Assembly (NCBI GenBank): GCA_014529385.2
Contig: CM043958.1
Span: 79,355,025-79,419,024 of the forward strand
DNA length: 64,000 nucleotides
Direction: 5' to 3'
Source of the DNA: Adiantum capillus-veneris
Lineage: Eukaryota > Streptophyta > Polypodiopsida > Polypodiales > Pteridaceae
Shown one piece after another: positions 34,288 through 46,755 of the stretch. The translations under genes and the position numbers were made by a program. The notes below the pieces were generated by a model. That model was not told the DNA's origin. It did no database searches and saw only the letters and a list, made by a program, of their open reading frames with translations. Numbering within the stretch: the first letter of the stretch is position 1; every line of letters starts with the position of its first letter.

Positions 34288-34632
34288 TCACGTCCTCCCG
34301 GGCTTAGTCGCCAGCTGCTCCAGCACACGCCTGCTCACCTTCTCCGATTTCAGTGAGCTTTGGCGAGCGTTCGCAGGTCGACAAATATTTTGGGTAAGCT
34401 CGAAGAGCTTGGTCTGCTCAGAATTTTGATTTCGGCTCATTTCGGCCTCCGTTTCCACTACAGGCAGTACTGCACAGGCTATTTCGTCATTTTGTGCAGA
34501 TTTTCTGTCAGTGCCGTTTTCTGCATAACAGGTGCCTTATAGTCTTCTACGGTTTGTGCTATATAGCACAAGTTGTTCCCGCTCCATTTCTCCTGTTTTC
34601 GGGCAGTTTTCACATCAGGTGCAGCATTTACC

Positions 34633-37600
34633 ATGGCTGACAACAACAACACAGATGTGTTCAAGATGTTTGCTGCTGAGGATAGGTTGGATGGGGACAA
34701 CTACCCTATGTGGGCTTATATGATGCAACATGTTCTTGTGTCAAAAGGTGTCTGGAACATTGTGCAGGGCATTAATGTACGTCCTGGTTCTGAAGATGTA
34801 GGCAATGTTGAGGATGTTGCAGGTCTTGCTGCAAGGATTGCAGCTGTTAGAGTTGTTTTGCCTACGGCAGAACAAGCTCGTTGGGATGTTAAGGATGCAC
34901 AGGCTCATGCATTGATTGCGTTGTCTGTGAAGCGCACCATTATTCCTCACATCCGTTCAGCAAAATCTGCAAAACAGGCTTGGGATATTCTAGCAGGTCT
35001 TTATGCAAGCCGCAATGAGGCTAAAATTGCTTTGCTGCGTAAAGAGCTAGAGTCGAAGATTATGCATGAGGAAGATGATATGAACACTTTCCTTGCTAGT
35101 GTCAAGGATATCAATGAGCAACTCATTTCTGCAGGTGAAGTCATTTTGGACAGTTCCCTTGTGCAGACTGTTCTTGATGCCTTACCAGATTCCTACCAGA
35201 CTTTTGCTAGTACTTGGAGACTGATGACCCAAGGAAATCCTGAAGTTGTCAAGTTTGATGCATTATGCACATTGCTGTTGCAAGAGTCACTTTCTAGAAA
35301 AAACAAGACTAGGCAGCGTGCAATTGAACAGGCCTTTATTGCTTCTCAAAGAAAGGGTGGTAACAGTAATGCAGCCACTTCTTATGGTTCTGCTGCGAGT
35401 GGCAAAAATTCTGTTCCTAATGCTTCTGCTGGCAGCACTTCGTCTAGCAATTCTGGTGATAAGGGCAAAAAGAAGATGCGTTGCCATTATTGTAAAGCCA
35501 ATGATCACTTGATCAAGTCGTGTCCTAAGTTGAAGGCCAAAGAGGCTAAGAAGAAAGAGGGTGGTTCCACTGCAAATGCTGGTTCCACTACAAATGCAGC
35601 CATTGTTGAGTCTTCTGTGAAAGGAGATTGTGATGCTGATGTTGATGCAGAATGGGCTTTTAGCGCAGAGTGCACTTACAATCCTGCTGTCCATGATGCA
35701 TGCTTGTCAGTTGCTGCAGATTCACATGTGTGGTATTTCGACAGTGGTGCTACAAAGCACATTACCTCACATCGTGAATTGTTTACCTCTCTCGAGTCTG
35801 TCCCTCATGGGAATTCAGTCACTTGTGCCAACAACGCCTCTTATCCAGTTCAGGGAGTTGGAAAGATTGTGCTCACTGCTGCTAATGGCAGTTCCTTCAC
35901 ACTTGTTGATGCACTTTATGTACCTGGGATAAAGAAGAATCTCTTGTCTGTATCCGCACTTGCTAGACTTGGACTTGTAGTCAAATTTGTGGATGACAGA
36001 TGTACAGTTCATGATCTCCGTTTTGGTGATGAAATTGTTGCATCTGGGCTTTTGTGCCGTGGGCTGTATCAGCTCACTTTGTATGACAAGTGTGGACAAA
36101 ATTTTGCAAATGCTGTTGCAGATTCAAGGGCTATTTCAGATGCAAAACTTTGGCATGCACGTTTTGGTCATCTGCATTTTGCCAGTTTGCTGCGTTTGCA
36201 GAAATCTGATATGGTTGCTTCTTTGCCGCCTCTTGAAGCACCTATCAAACATGTTTGTGAAGGTTGTATTCTGGGTAAAATGCAGCGTTCTAAGTTTCCA
36301 AAGGATGGTTTAGTTAGGGCCACATGCAGGTTGCAGCTTGTGCGTAGTGATGTTTGTGGGCCCATGCAAACTCCGTCCTTGGGCAATTACCTGTACTTCG
36401 TGACTTTCATTGATGATTACTCCAGGCATGCATGGGTATTTCCGCTTAAAGCGAAGTCCAAAGTTTTTATGTGCTTCAAACAATTTTTGGCTATGGCTGA
36501 AAATGTCTCAAAATGTACTATGGGCACCCTCCGTTCCGATCGAGGGGGGGAGTATATGTCTCATGAATTTAATGCATTTCTGGCTAGTCGTGGGATAAAA
36601 CACCAATGTACAGTGCCTTATACACCTCAGCAAAATGGTGTTGCTGAGAGGAAAAATAGGTCACTAACGGAAATGGCACGATGTATGGTCAAAAGTCAAG
36701 CTTTGCCGCATTCTTTTTGGCTTGAGGCCATCATGTGTGCCACTTATGTACTTAACAGGTGTCCTACGAAAGCTTTGCAGTCTATTACTCCATATGAAGC
36801 ATGGCATGATAGAAAACCTTCTATTGAGCCACATGCGTGTTTTTGGCTGTTTGGCATATGCTTTGGTGCCACAAGTGCAGCGCAAAAAATTGGATGATAA
36901 GGCTGTCAAATGTATTTTTGTTGGTTATAGTGCTGAAAGCAAAGGTTACAGGTTGTATCATCCGCAAACAAAACGTATTCTGGTTTCACGGGATGTAGTA
37001 TTTGTGGAAGATTCTGTTCAGCCCTTGTTGTCATGTACTAGAGACAGTAATGTAAGCTCACAGGACATTTATGACACTTTGTTGCCTCTTTTCAGTGGTG
37101 GAAATACGAATGTAAGTTCCAATGAGGCAAATGTACAGCCTATGGGGGTTTCTGAAAATGTTTTAGAACAGCCTATTACTGATGCAGATGTACATGATGT
37201 ACTTGATGCGGAAAGGGCTGAAAATGAGCAGGCTAGAGGTATGCCAAAATGGCTGGTGCACACTTTGCGTGATAGTAAATTGGATGCACCTTTATCTAGT
37301 CATACTCGTTCAGGCTCTTGCCATGCATCTTATGCATCAGATTGTTATGCTTTGGCTGTGTCTAGTTTACATGATGTTGAGGAGCCTCTGTCTTTTGATG
37401 AAGCACAGAATTCAGAAAATTGGATTGCTGCCATGAAATCAGAATATGATGCACTTATAGAGAATGACACATGGACTTTATGTGATTTGCCTCTTGGCAA
37501 ACAGGCCATTGGTACGAAGTGGGTTTACAAGTTGAAACGCAAGCCGGATGGTGAGATCGATCGCCATAAGGCTCGACTTGTTGCAAAGGGTTATGCACAA

Positions 37601-38920
37601 CAAAAAGGCATAGATTATGAAGAGACTTTTGCTCCCACTTGTCGTATGACTACTGTGCGTTTTCTATGTGCATTGGCAGCTCATTTTGGTTGGGATGTAC
37701 ATCAATCAGACATTGTTACTGCTTTCTTGAATGGTGACATATTTGAGGAAGTTTATGTAACGCAGCCTCGTGGTTTTGTCATAAAAGGACAAGAGGACAA
37801 AGTGTGCAAATGTAAGAAGGCTTTGTATGGGTTGAAGCAATCTCCTCGTGCTTGGTATGAGAAAGCTGACACTCATTTGGTTAAACGAGGCTTTCGTAAC
37901 AGTCCAACAGAAAGCACATTGTACGTAAAGCGTGAGGATGATGTATTTCTCATTGTGGTTCTTTATGTTGATGATTTGCTGATCACTAGACCAAATGAGA
38001 GACATATTGCTGAATTTAAGGCTGATTTGAATGCTACTTTCAAGATGAAATATTTGGGGCTGTTGCATCATTACTTGGGTATACAGTTTAAGCAGTGTGA
38101 TGGTGGTATTGCCTTGTGTCAGAAAAGTTACATAGAGACATTGCTATGTAAGTTTGGACTTGAGGATTGCAAACCTATTGCCACTCCCATGGAAACAGGT
38201 TTGAAGTTGAGTCTACATGATGCTAGCGATCCTGCTGATGTCACTCTTTACCAAACTGCTGTTGGCTGCCTCATTTATGTATGCAACACGAGGCCAGATA
38301 TTCAGTTTGCAGTCTCGCAGGTCAGCAGATTTATGCATAGCCCAGGGTCTAAGCATTGGCAGGCTGTCAAGAGGATTTTCCGCTACCTTAGTGGCACTTT
38401 ACATCTTGGCTTGTTTTATCCCAAGGGGGGATCATTGCCGCCAGACTTACATGCTTTTTCGGACTCAGATTGGGCTGGTTGTTTTGACACGCGAGTGTCC
38501 ACAAGTGGTTTTTGTTTCATGCTTGGCAGTTCATGTATATCATGGTTGAGCAAGAAGCAACCTACTGTGGCCACTTCGAGTTGTGAGGCTGAGTACAGGG
38601 CAGTCTTCACAGCTACGGTTGAGTGTGTATGGCTCAGACGCCTTATGGATGACTTGGGTGTTGGACAAGACACTGCCAACACTATCTACACTGACAGTCA
38701 GAGCGCATTGGCAGTTGCGAGGAACCCAGTTTTTCATGCTCGCACAAAGCACATTGAGGTGCATTACCACTATGTCAGGGAGAGGCTCTCAGCAGGAGAG
38801 ATCATCTTGGCTTATGTGCCAACACAGGACAACCTTGCAGATCTTTTCACAAAGGCATTGTCTCGTGAGAAGCTTGAAGCTTTCCGCAAAGCTTTCGGCT
38901 TACTCCCCTTTGTGGACTGA
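34633..38920 (+). pseudogene. Copia Gag-Pol polyprotein, one frameshift
   Basis: The start is ATG 34633 (ACCATGGCT context; MADNNNTDVFKMFAAEDRLD). Domains in order: UBN2-type Gag, zinc knuckle CHYCKANDHLIKSC (about 35482), aspartic protease WYFDSGATKHI (about 35731), GAG-pre-integrase LWHARFGHLHFASLLRLQ with CEGCILGKMQRSKFP, integrase core DDYSRHAWVFPL, TLRSDRGGEYMSHEF and YTPQQNGVAERKNR. Then reverse transcriptase (IGTKWVYKLKRKPDGEI, active-site LYVDDLL at about 37962) and RNase H (DSDWAGC, SCEAEYRA, YTDSQSA). Near 36822-36828 one extra base shifts frame between integrase and RT. Otherwise there is no internal stop in about 1,430 codons. The second half has no proper start of its own. A programmed shift is not typical for copia; a mutation or a base error is likelier. 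Confidence 0.93.
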
Positions 38921-38981
38921 TCCTGTCCTCAGGGCATGGCACTTCCCTTTACTCATGTGCCAGCTCTCGTTCACCGCATCA

Positions 38982-38995
38982 CTCCAGGGGGGATT
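38982..38995 (+). promoter_or_regulatory. Copia polypurine tract
   Basis: CAGGGGGGATT directly before the 3' LTR; priming site for plus-strand DNA synthesis. Confidence 0.85.
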
Positions 38996-39222
38996 TGTTA
39001 CCATATACATGTGGTAGTGATGTGTGTGAACACACTAGGACCGCCGGGGCATTTTTTCCCTCTTTAGGAGGTTTTTTCCCCCGTGCATTGTATATACGCC
39101 CATCACTCTAGGGCTATCTATCTTTCCATTGCACACTAAGAAACACACTCTCTATTGTGTGCCTTGAGCTTCCTTCGTCTTCTCCAAGTTGTGTGTGTTT
39201 CTCTGCAACCCTAATTCCAACA
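38996..39222 (+). repeat. Copia 3' LTR
   Basis: 227 bp, same ends as the 5' LTR, 3 differences. Confidence 0.95.
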
Positions 39223-39871
39223 AAAGTGAGACTTAAGCCAGATTCTCTAAATCAGAGTCTGCGGACACAAAACAGTTGATAAACTTGATCAGATTTTGTC
39301 CAAACTTGTTGAAACTTGTCCAGGGACTTTAACAAGTTGTATACTTGCCAAACCATCAAAAAAGTGCAAATTGGTAAATGTTCACTCAATATCCAGGTTG
39401 CAGATTAAACCTTTGATTTTTTTCTAAAGTAGAATCTGAAAGTCAAATTTTGACTCCCATAGCTCAATTTGAAGTGAAACACATAGACCAACCACGAGAG
39501 TTAGCAAAAACTCTACGGTCTTTATAGAAGAATAACTAACTTGATCAAAGTGGTACAGGAATCAGGTTGCAGACGAGGAATCAATGGCCTGAAAGATAGT
39601 TGCAATCGAATCAAGTGGGAATTGACAACAAGTCAATCCAAAGGTGAGTACTCTACTCGTGGCTTCATAAGTCTATATGAACCTTAGATATGGTCGTGTA
39701 CTAGGAAATCACGGTATACTCGAAAAAACCTCCAGTAGAGTATCTACCAAAGAAAGAGTGAATCAAGGCAAATCCTTGCACATAATTCTTGAAGAAGTCT
39801 TAGACACTTTTTTAGATTCAACATCCAAAATGTCTTCTTACTCGACTCACTAGTCGAAAATCGGAACGACA
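39223..39871. repeat. Continuation of array II leader after the copia insertion
   Basis: Degenerate leader text continues. GGTAAATGTTCACTC near 39383 is where the next dyad is expected when the copia element is removed, but only the left half is recognisable. It ends at the gag start. Confidence 0.5.
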
Positions 39872-41741
39872 ATGCATTATAAGCATATACTCTCATTTTA
39901 CAAGACTAACCGCCATGGAGCCCAGGTTTACTTGGACCCTAACGAAGAGTATGCTATGTGCATTGATGACCATGGTATTGAGTTCGAAGAAGAGATTAGG
40001 TCAAACAAACAAGGAAAAATGTACATGGACAAAAATGGAACTCAATATGTATAAGTCAAAAACCCTGATGTGGTAGACAAATGGGGGTTAGAAGTAAACA
40101 CCATAATCCTAGATATTTCAGCAAAAGAAGGACCACCAACTTTATAATTCAAGGGATACAATCAAATAGATTTGAAGCCTTTGAAACGGCTTAGTAGAGA
40201 TAAACCTAGGATCGGAGTCTATTGTTGGGAAGATAGAAACATAAAAGATCTTCTGTGGACTTTGCATGCCAAACCACGACAACTAACGGCCATGAAGATC
40301 ATCTATATCTTCAAGATCAAGGATCAGGGAGTAGGCGACCTACCAACCTACATGTTTAGGGATGGTTATAATAACAACTTTGTTATGAAGACGAAGACTC
40401 CTAAGGAGGTAGAACAAATCAAATACCAAGGGTATTCCATACGAGATTAGATATGGGGACAAGGACCAGAAACAATTCCAAGAGATGAATACCATGAGAG
40501 ATCAACTGAGAGTAATGTGAAGAAGCCAGAAACCACCTCATCATGTAGAAAATCAGGTGACACTAAGGCCAGTCCAGGGCTACATGAGTCACTATTTTCA
40601 ACAGACTGGTTTGAAGGACTCGAAACAAGACAAGCTGCCAGAAGTTTGGGAGTTGAACCAAATAGACGTGTCAGACCAGCTGATTTTCAAAAATGGGTTA
40701 GAAAATATAGTGGATCAGGGGATCCATACGACCAATTAACAAGCTTTAAGCAAGTGCTAAGAGCAGAACGTATATTCGATTTCCATACTCAATTCGAGGG
40801 GTTTGAAATGACATTAGAAGGAAAAGCATTGACATGGTTCCAAAAAATTCCAACAAGGTCAATCATGGACTTGAAAACATTAGCTCAAGGATTTGTAGCT
40901 ACTTGTTCCAAAACAGGGATCAAACATAGTACGGTAGCTCAAGTCCAGAGCTTTAAATTGAAACATGGTGAGTTTGTTAGGGATTGTGAAACTCGAATGA
41001 AACAATACATTGTCAGATGCCCAGGGCTAGAGATACCTGCAGAAGAACGACTTGTATCCTTGTTTCTAGAGGGACTGCTAAACAAATAACTTCATGCCAT
41101 ACTCTATAGTAAAAAGCATACAGCCCTAGAAGAGTGTGTGTAAGATGCTATTGACTTAGGAGACAATTGTGATATTTTCAATGAAGAAGATGTCCCTAAG
41201 GATAACCAAAGTGATAAAACAACATCTACTAAACCAGCACAAGTGGGAACGGCTGCTGCAGCACCACTTTCAGCCATAGAAGACATGCTCAAAAGGATGA
41301 ACGACATGATGAACGACATGATGAACAACATGCAAAAAGCACCTATGAGGGGACCAAGACAAGGGATACCTCAACAGCGACAACCAAGTAGGCCACAAAA
41401 ATGGTGTGCAATGGACCAACCATAAGACCCACGAGTGCTATTGTAGACCAAAGTATGATGGGAATGTTCAGTACGTGCCTATGAGGCCACAAGGACAACC
41501 CATGTATAGATATCAGCCTAATATGTCCCAAGCTCAAAGACCACCAATGGGTATGGAAAGAACTCAACCTGTGTTGGGAGAACAACCTCCATATCCAGGA
41601 CATAATGTAGTGCCTGTAAAGTACATGAACTTTGAAGGAGTGTTAACCCTCATGCACATTCCTATCATCTACAACGGACGTTGTATTATTTACTTGGTAG
41701 AGTCAGGTACCAGGCTTTTCAGTCCAATAGGAAAAGGGTAA
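39872..41741 (+). pseudogene. Ty3/gypsy Gag of the array II element, decayed
   Basis: One frame from ATG 39872 runs to 41425 with in-frame stops near 40052, 40145, 40448, 41087 and 41141, then shifts by one base and runs to 41741. It contains QVYLDPNEEYAMCIDDHGIE and the capsid-like Gag region (DPYDQLTSFKQVLRAERI, FEMTLEGKALTWFQKIPT, LKTLAQGFVATCSKTGIKHS, EIPAEERLVSLFLEGLL). A Met/Asn-rich helix and a Cys/His segment (NHKTHECYCRPKYDG) follow. Breaks are mostly single stops, so the reading frame itself is well kept. Protease and pol are missing after 41741. Confidence 0.8.
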
Positions 41742-41917
41742 GAGTGATCGCTGATGAGAGGCGCACTCTAACTGGAACATTCAAGGGATTAGTTGGCTAA
41801 GCATGGGTGCCCAAGTGTCAGTCCAATAGGAAAAGGGTAAGAGTGATCGCTGATGAGAGGCGCACTCTAACTGGAACATTCAAGGGATTAGTTGGCTAAG
41901 CATGGGTGCCCAAGTGT
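41720..41917. repeat. Perfect 99-bp tandem duplication
   Basis: 41720-41818 is repeated without a single difference at 41819-41917 (starts CAGTCCAATAGGAAAAGGGT). The unit is 33 codons long and contains TGGGTGCCCAAG (WVPK). It joins the array II Gag to the next LTR. Either a very recent duplication or an assembly artefact. Confidence 0.95.
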
Positions 41918-42169
41918 GAATGGAGCGAGCTCATATAAAAGTCAACTAAACCTAAAAGTCACTCATTCTCTCATTTGTGCAATTGAAGAGTGCTCTTGCT
42001 CCATCTCCATCTTCTTCTTCTTCATATCCTTTTGTGTGTGTGCATGTGTGTGAGAGAGAGAGAGAGAGAGTCACTAGTTTAGGATTGTTGTGTGATTGGA
42101 GCCATTTGTGGCTCACACACGGGTGTATCGGCAAGTTCCTTGCATTGACACGTGCGACATACGCGAACA
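41918..42169 (+). repeat. LTR (right part) of the next gypsy element
   Basis: TATA-like CATATAAAAGTC (41932-41943) is followed by a transcribed-region-like CT/GA-rich stretch. The end GCGAACA at 42169 is directly before a primer site. The end AACA plus TTTTTGGCG copies the arrangement at 62028. The left end is not resolved. Confidence 0.6.
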
Positions 42170-42173
42170 TTTT

Positions 42174-42192
42174 TGGCGTTGTTTCCAGGGAA
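42174..42192 (+). promoter_or_regulatory. Primer-binding site
   Basis: TGGCGTTGTTTCCAGGGAA resembles the tRNA-Asp primer sites of plant gypsy elements (TGGCGCCGTTGCCGGGGA) with several changes. Confidence 0.6.
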
Positions 42193-42930
42193 TGCCATAC
42201 ACTAAGCTTGAATGGCACTCTATGCTTCTTTTGTGGTGCAATTTCAATTGTAGGAAAGGTAAGGAAGGCGGGTGTGTGTGTTGAGAAGAAGGATTTTGTG
42301 TTACTGTGTATTTTTTTTGTTAATGGAGTTTTCAAAGGTACTGTGTTTTTCTCTGTGTAAGGTGTTAGTTCTGTGTAATGTAATGTACAGTAAGTAGGAA
42401 GTAGATCTGTGAGAGCTAATAGAGTGTGTTAGTGTGTAATAGTAGGTGTATTAGTTGGAAGTAGGTAGGTAGAGTGTGTGTGTGTGTGTGCTCTCGCGTA
42501 GGCCGCGGCGACCTTATCCTTATTCAAAAAAAATTAAAATTTAAAAAACAAATTAATAAATAAATAAATTTTAAAGGTAGGACCGGGATCGCGAATATCT
42601 CCCAGACCCAAGCCCAGACCCAAGCCCAAGCTCACGCTCAGGCTTAGGCATCTATCGCCCTTTAAAATTACGAATTTTAGCTTCACACGAAGCTAAAAAT
42701 CAATTTTTTGAGGACCAACGGAGCTTCAACTGACCGAACGTTGCATTGTAGAGCACACCGCGACCCTTTGAGTGATACGCTCATTTTGAGCTATCACACA
42801 CTTTAATCAAAAAAATTGATCATTCGAAAATATTAAAAAACATTAAAAAACGAGTGAAAATGGACACCTAGAAAAGTAAGCGGTTAACCTTTGAGGTTAT
42901 TCGCCGACGCTTGTAGGTTGTCAAAGGCAC
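42193..42930. other. Leader between primer site and gag; no gene
   Basis: Non-coding. Contains a TG run near 42475-42490 and an imperfect CAAGCCCA/CCCAGACC repeat near 42601-42632. No palindrome array was seen here, unlike the leaders at 33 and 62 kb. Confidence 0.5.
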
Positions 42931-45835
42931 ATGCATCTGCGCTCTGGTCATGTGCTAGCGATGAAGCAAATAGAGAGAATTTTGACTTATGCGCGTTCTC
43001 AATATCCACCTACCTTAGGTTCCGGACCCTCGGCGGGGACCCAAGGTAGTACAAACCAAGACCGGAACATAGCGGCTAGTGACTCTTCCTATGACTACGA
43101 CGTCATGGAGGGTTTCCCAATGCCTGATCCTGATAGCTCAAGCCAGGACATGCATGCCATGGGTCCACGGTGCGGGCCGAGCGTGCTTAGCCGCTTGAAG
43201 GAAACCTTTAGTAGAGCCACTCGCTCCGAACATGGAGCTAATGATGTAAATGAGGGGGGTGGGGAAGTAAATTCTCCATTCATGACCAAAGTAGACCCTA
43301 TACCCTTAGAGAATGTGCAAGTGAATACTTCATTCACTGCACCTCCTGACTCTTCAGAGCTATTCCTCTCCGAGGTCATATTACCCGATGGTAGAAGCCT
43401 TGCCGAAGTGCAAGAGGTTGAGCGATATATCCTTGCAGCAAGGGAAAAGGAAATCGAGAGCTTACGCAAGGCGGAGCAACGAAGAGAGTTAAAAGCAAAA
43501 GCCCCTATGTCAATATCCTTGCTAAGAGAGCAATCGAGTGCTCCTGACTTAGCAACCGCTAAGGTCCAACCTTTAGAAAGCCACATTGCATCTGGTTCAA
43601 AGGACACCCCTAGCACCTCAATCCTAGATAGAGCGTTCTTAAATGAGAACTGGGAGTATGAACTACAAACGAAAACTCTGACCGACCTATACACAGGTCA
43701 CACCTATCACGTGGGTTGGTTAGATGTCCTACAATCCACAATGGGTGCTACTAGTGTGGAGGATCAACAACAAAGAGTTTGTGAGGTCATCCATAGGGTC
43801 ATTGAGTTAGAGAGACAGAACAAGGCGACCAACATGCCTTCAACGAGTCTCGTGAGATTCTTGGATACAGGAAAGGCTAAACAACCGACCTTATTTCAAA
43901 TGGAGACTCCCTCGGTAAGTCCAATGGATCCTCCATATGTTATTTCGCAAGGGGTCTCAGTGCAATCTGAGCCCACAAGTGATAGCTTTACCTTTCCAAG
44001 TCTAGCTCATCTTTCCCTTGATAACACCACGGCTACCATGCCTACCCCAATGATGGGCATACCGAGAAATACGTCATGGACCTCATTTGTTAGTAAAGCA
44101 CTACTACATGGTATCTCAATGCCTGCAATAGTACCTACAAGTGTGTACCAATCGTATGCACCTATGGATCATCACACTCATGTAGTCCCTACCCCTACCA
44201 TTGTTTCAACTACCTGTGCTCCACAACCACAACACCCAAGCTCTTATTTCCATGGGACAATACCGGCTAGCATTAGTATGTCACATCCAACGTCTGCTAT
44301 GCCTACGGCCACACCTATGAACTATGGACCTCCACATGGCACAACCCCATACCAAATGTGGAACCCAAGGGCTTCCTATGCACCAAGCCCAATGCCAATA
44401 CCTACTCCACATGTAGTCTCTGGAGCACCTTCACCCATGGGGCCTGCTCACTTAGGTGACTTGGCAACATTTGCTCAAGCTATTGGTCAATCTATTGCTG
44501 AGAATATGCGTAACACACCTGATAGAGAGCCTAGAAGTAAGGCAGTACAAATAGCCAAGCTCACACAAAAATTTAGTGGAGACGGGGATGTGAGAAATCA
44601 TATCAAAGTGTTTGAACAAATATGCGATTCTCTAGGAGAAAACAATGACCTGCATAAGAGTAATTCTTTAAGCCTAACCTTAAGTGGAAAGGCTGGGGAT
44701 TGGTATAGAACCCTAAAGGTGGAAGAAAAAACGATTTACCCTACTCTTACGAGACTGTTCATGAAATAATACATTCGAGAGGGAGTGCTTTGGGGTGTAG
44801 CCTCTCAGCTCTAGAAAGCCCAACGAGAGGAAGAAGAGTCGGTGGGAGACTTTATTAGTCACTTGAAGCATTTGAATTCTCGTTGTAATCCAAATGAGCG
44901 CTTCAACAATAATCAATTGCTTGATAGATTTATTAGGGGATTACGACATGAGGATATCTACAATGGCCTAGTCATTAGAGGTATCACCACTTGGGAAGCA
45001 GTCACCACCAATGCGATCCAATTGGAGGATAATTTAATGATTCAAGGAGAAAGAGTGTCTTTTGAGTTTAAATCTATTAGATCGCAAGTATCAAGGCATC
45101 AGCCAATGACCCTAAAGCCTATTGCTAAGGAGCCAAAGATATCTAAGATGACTTTAGCATATCTCACCAAGGCTATTCAAGAGAGTCTTAGAGACAATCA
45201 TGCTCCGCAAAATAATCATATGTATCCAAGAAGGGAGCAACAATGGTGCTCAGTATGCTATGGACCGCATAGTACCAGTGAATTCCCTACTCTTAGAGTA
45301 AAAATCAATGGGAACTGCAATGCCGGTGGGAGGTATGGTCATCAAGCTAAGGATTGCATAGTATTTAAGTGCGCGATGGCCAATAGAACAACCTTAGCAT
45401 GGACAGACACACCTCGAGTGTTTGCATTGATTCCGGACCCACCTCTTGAACAAACAGCACAACACATGGTCCCTAGGGCCCAAAATGTTGTTCAAACAAC
45501 ACCCTTACCACCTCCAGTGCTAGGACCGCAACCACCACATCCGAGAATCACTTATGTGAATCAAGTGGGTTGTGAGTCATCTATTGCTTGTTTGGAAGGC
45601 TGTGAGGAAGATATAGATCCTAATATTTCCTATGGGATGTCCACAATACTACATGGAGGACTATTGGGGACAAGTCAAACCTATATATCAAGTAGCTGCT
45701 CTTGCCGTAAGAGGTCAAAATATCAATTACACTACTAAGAGACCACCTCTTCAATGCTATGAGTGTGGAGGTCTGCATCGTGTAGCCGAGTGTCCTATTA
45801 GGCTACAAAAGAACGCCACAAGCGAGCATGTCTAG
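42931..45835 (+). pseudogene. Large Ty3/gypsy Gag, almost intact
   Basis: ATG 42931 (MHLRSGHVLAMKQIERIL) opens 612 codons to TAA 44767. The same frame continues past one more stop (about 44812) to 45738, then a frame change gives the zinc-knuckle text to 45835. Early regions are acidic and then Pro/Met/His-rich. The conserved Gag core is LTQKFSGDGDVRNHIKVFEQ, LTLSGKAGDWYRTL and, after the stops, VGDFISHLKHLNSRCNP with RFIRGLRHEDIY. Cys/His modules follow: CSVCYGPHSTSEFP, GRYGHQAKDCIVFKC and CYECGGLHRVAECP. The protein would package element RNA. Only two stops and one frameshift break it, so decay is limited. Confidence 0.82.
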
Positions 45836-45859
45836 AATGCCGTTACTTATGTGTAATCG

Positions 45860-46750
45860 ATGTGGCATAGATGGCATTTGATTGCCCAATGTCCAAATAA
45901 TCCAAATGCACCAAAGATCACGCCATTAAACTTGATTGAAGTTACCGAGGAGCCATCACAAAGTACACGTGTGGTACCAGTAAACATACTCACACGATCG
46001 ATGCTCCAAAAACAAAATTATATTCTTGAGGAAAGAGACACGGCATCAATTGCCCAATCTCAGAAAAAGAAGAAAACACGAAGGAAGAGATTGCAAAAAT
46101 CAGCGAAGTCGGACCCTAGTTCAAAGACCAACATAGGGACTAGTGAAGACCCCATATATATGAACGACGTTGAAGAGGATTCTGATTCAGGTGAAACCAT
46201 GGAGACCAAAACGACCACTAAGATAGAAACCAACAAGGAAGATCTTCATGAGCCACAATGGCTAGGATCCAAGAAGAAGATAGGAACTTATCCAAACCAT
46301 ACAAAGGAGATTGAGCGAGTCATGCAATTAAGGAGTTTTGTAGAAGATACCCAAAGGGATCTAGAACCAGCACCTAGGTATATCCAAATTACATACATCG
46401 TCTTCCCTACGCAACAACAACCTCACAAAGTCCATAGACCCTTAGCCATACCTAGTGTCATCCAAGAAGAAAGTGACTTAAAGTCATGGGAAAGTGGGCG
46501 TACTCACTTCTTGATGGAAAGAATGTTTACAGAGGGACTACTTGATCCGATCGAAGAAATGGAAGTCCCATCTTCCCCACGTCAAGGGACTGAAGTCAAA
46601 AGGTGCCGTTAGACATTGCCAAATTGATGGATTTCATGTCTTCAGAAGTTAGAACCACCATCATGTCCAAACTATATAAAGACCCTGAGCTAGTCTCAGC
46701 TCTTCGAGCCTTCCTCAATGGAGAACTGAAGTTTGGGCTACCACAATTTG
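45860..46750 (+). pseudogene. Gag-protease linker ORF
   Basis: Follows the Gag in the same frame as its last part (a knuckle-like HRWHLIAQCPNNPN is at the start). It is then Lys/Arg-rich (KKKKTRRKRLQKSAKS) and acidic (DVEEDSDSGET) to TAG near 46612. After a frame change LMDFMSSEVRTTIMSKLYKD leads to a TAG directly before the protease ORF. No known enzyme domain; it looks like the Gag C-terminal extension and linker. Confidence 0.6.
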
Positions 46751-46755
46751 CATAG

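Larger units (their letters stand above)
34044..39222 (+). mobile_element. Ty1/copia LTR retrotransposon, nearly intact
   Basis: Two 227-bp LTRs (TGTTACC...CCAACA) differ at 3 sites (about 1.3%), so the insertion is recent relative to the other elements here. A primer-binding site and a polypurine tract are in place. A single gag-pol frame is broken by one frameshift. Flanking pentamers AAATT (34039-34043) and AAAGT (39223-39227) agree at 4 of 5 bases, a plausible decayed target duplication. It lies in the leader of a gypsy relic. Confidence 0.95.

Noticed and set aside
36815-36835. Programmed frameshift in copia
   Set aside because: Copia elements normally use one frame. The site lies between integrase and RT, where no regulated shift is known, and no slippery heptamer or pseudoknot is apparent.
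36722-38920. Separate gene for copia reverse transcriptase starting at 36722
   Set aside because: The first 33 codons are out-of-frame integrase sequence. The real frame joins near 36825, so it is one polyprotein with a frameshift.
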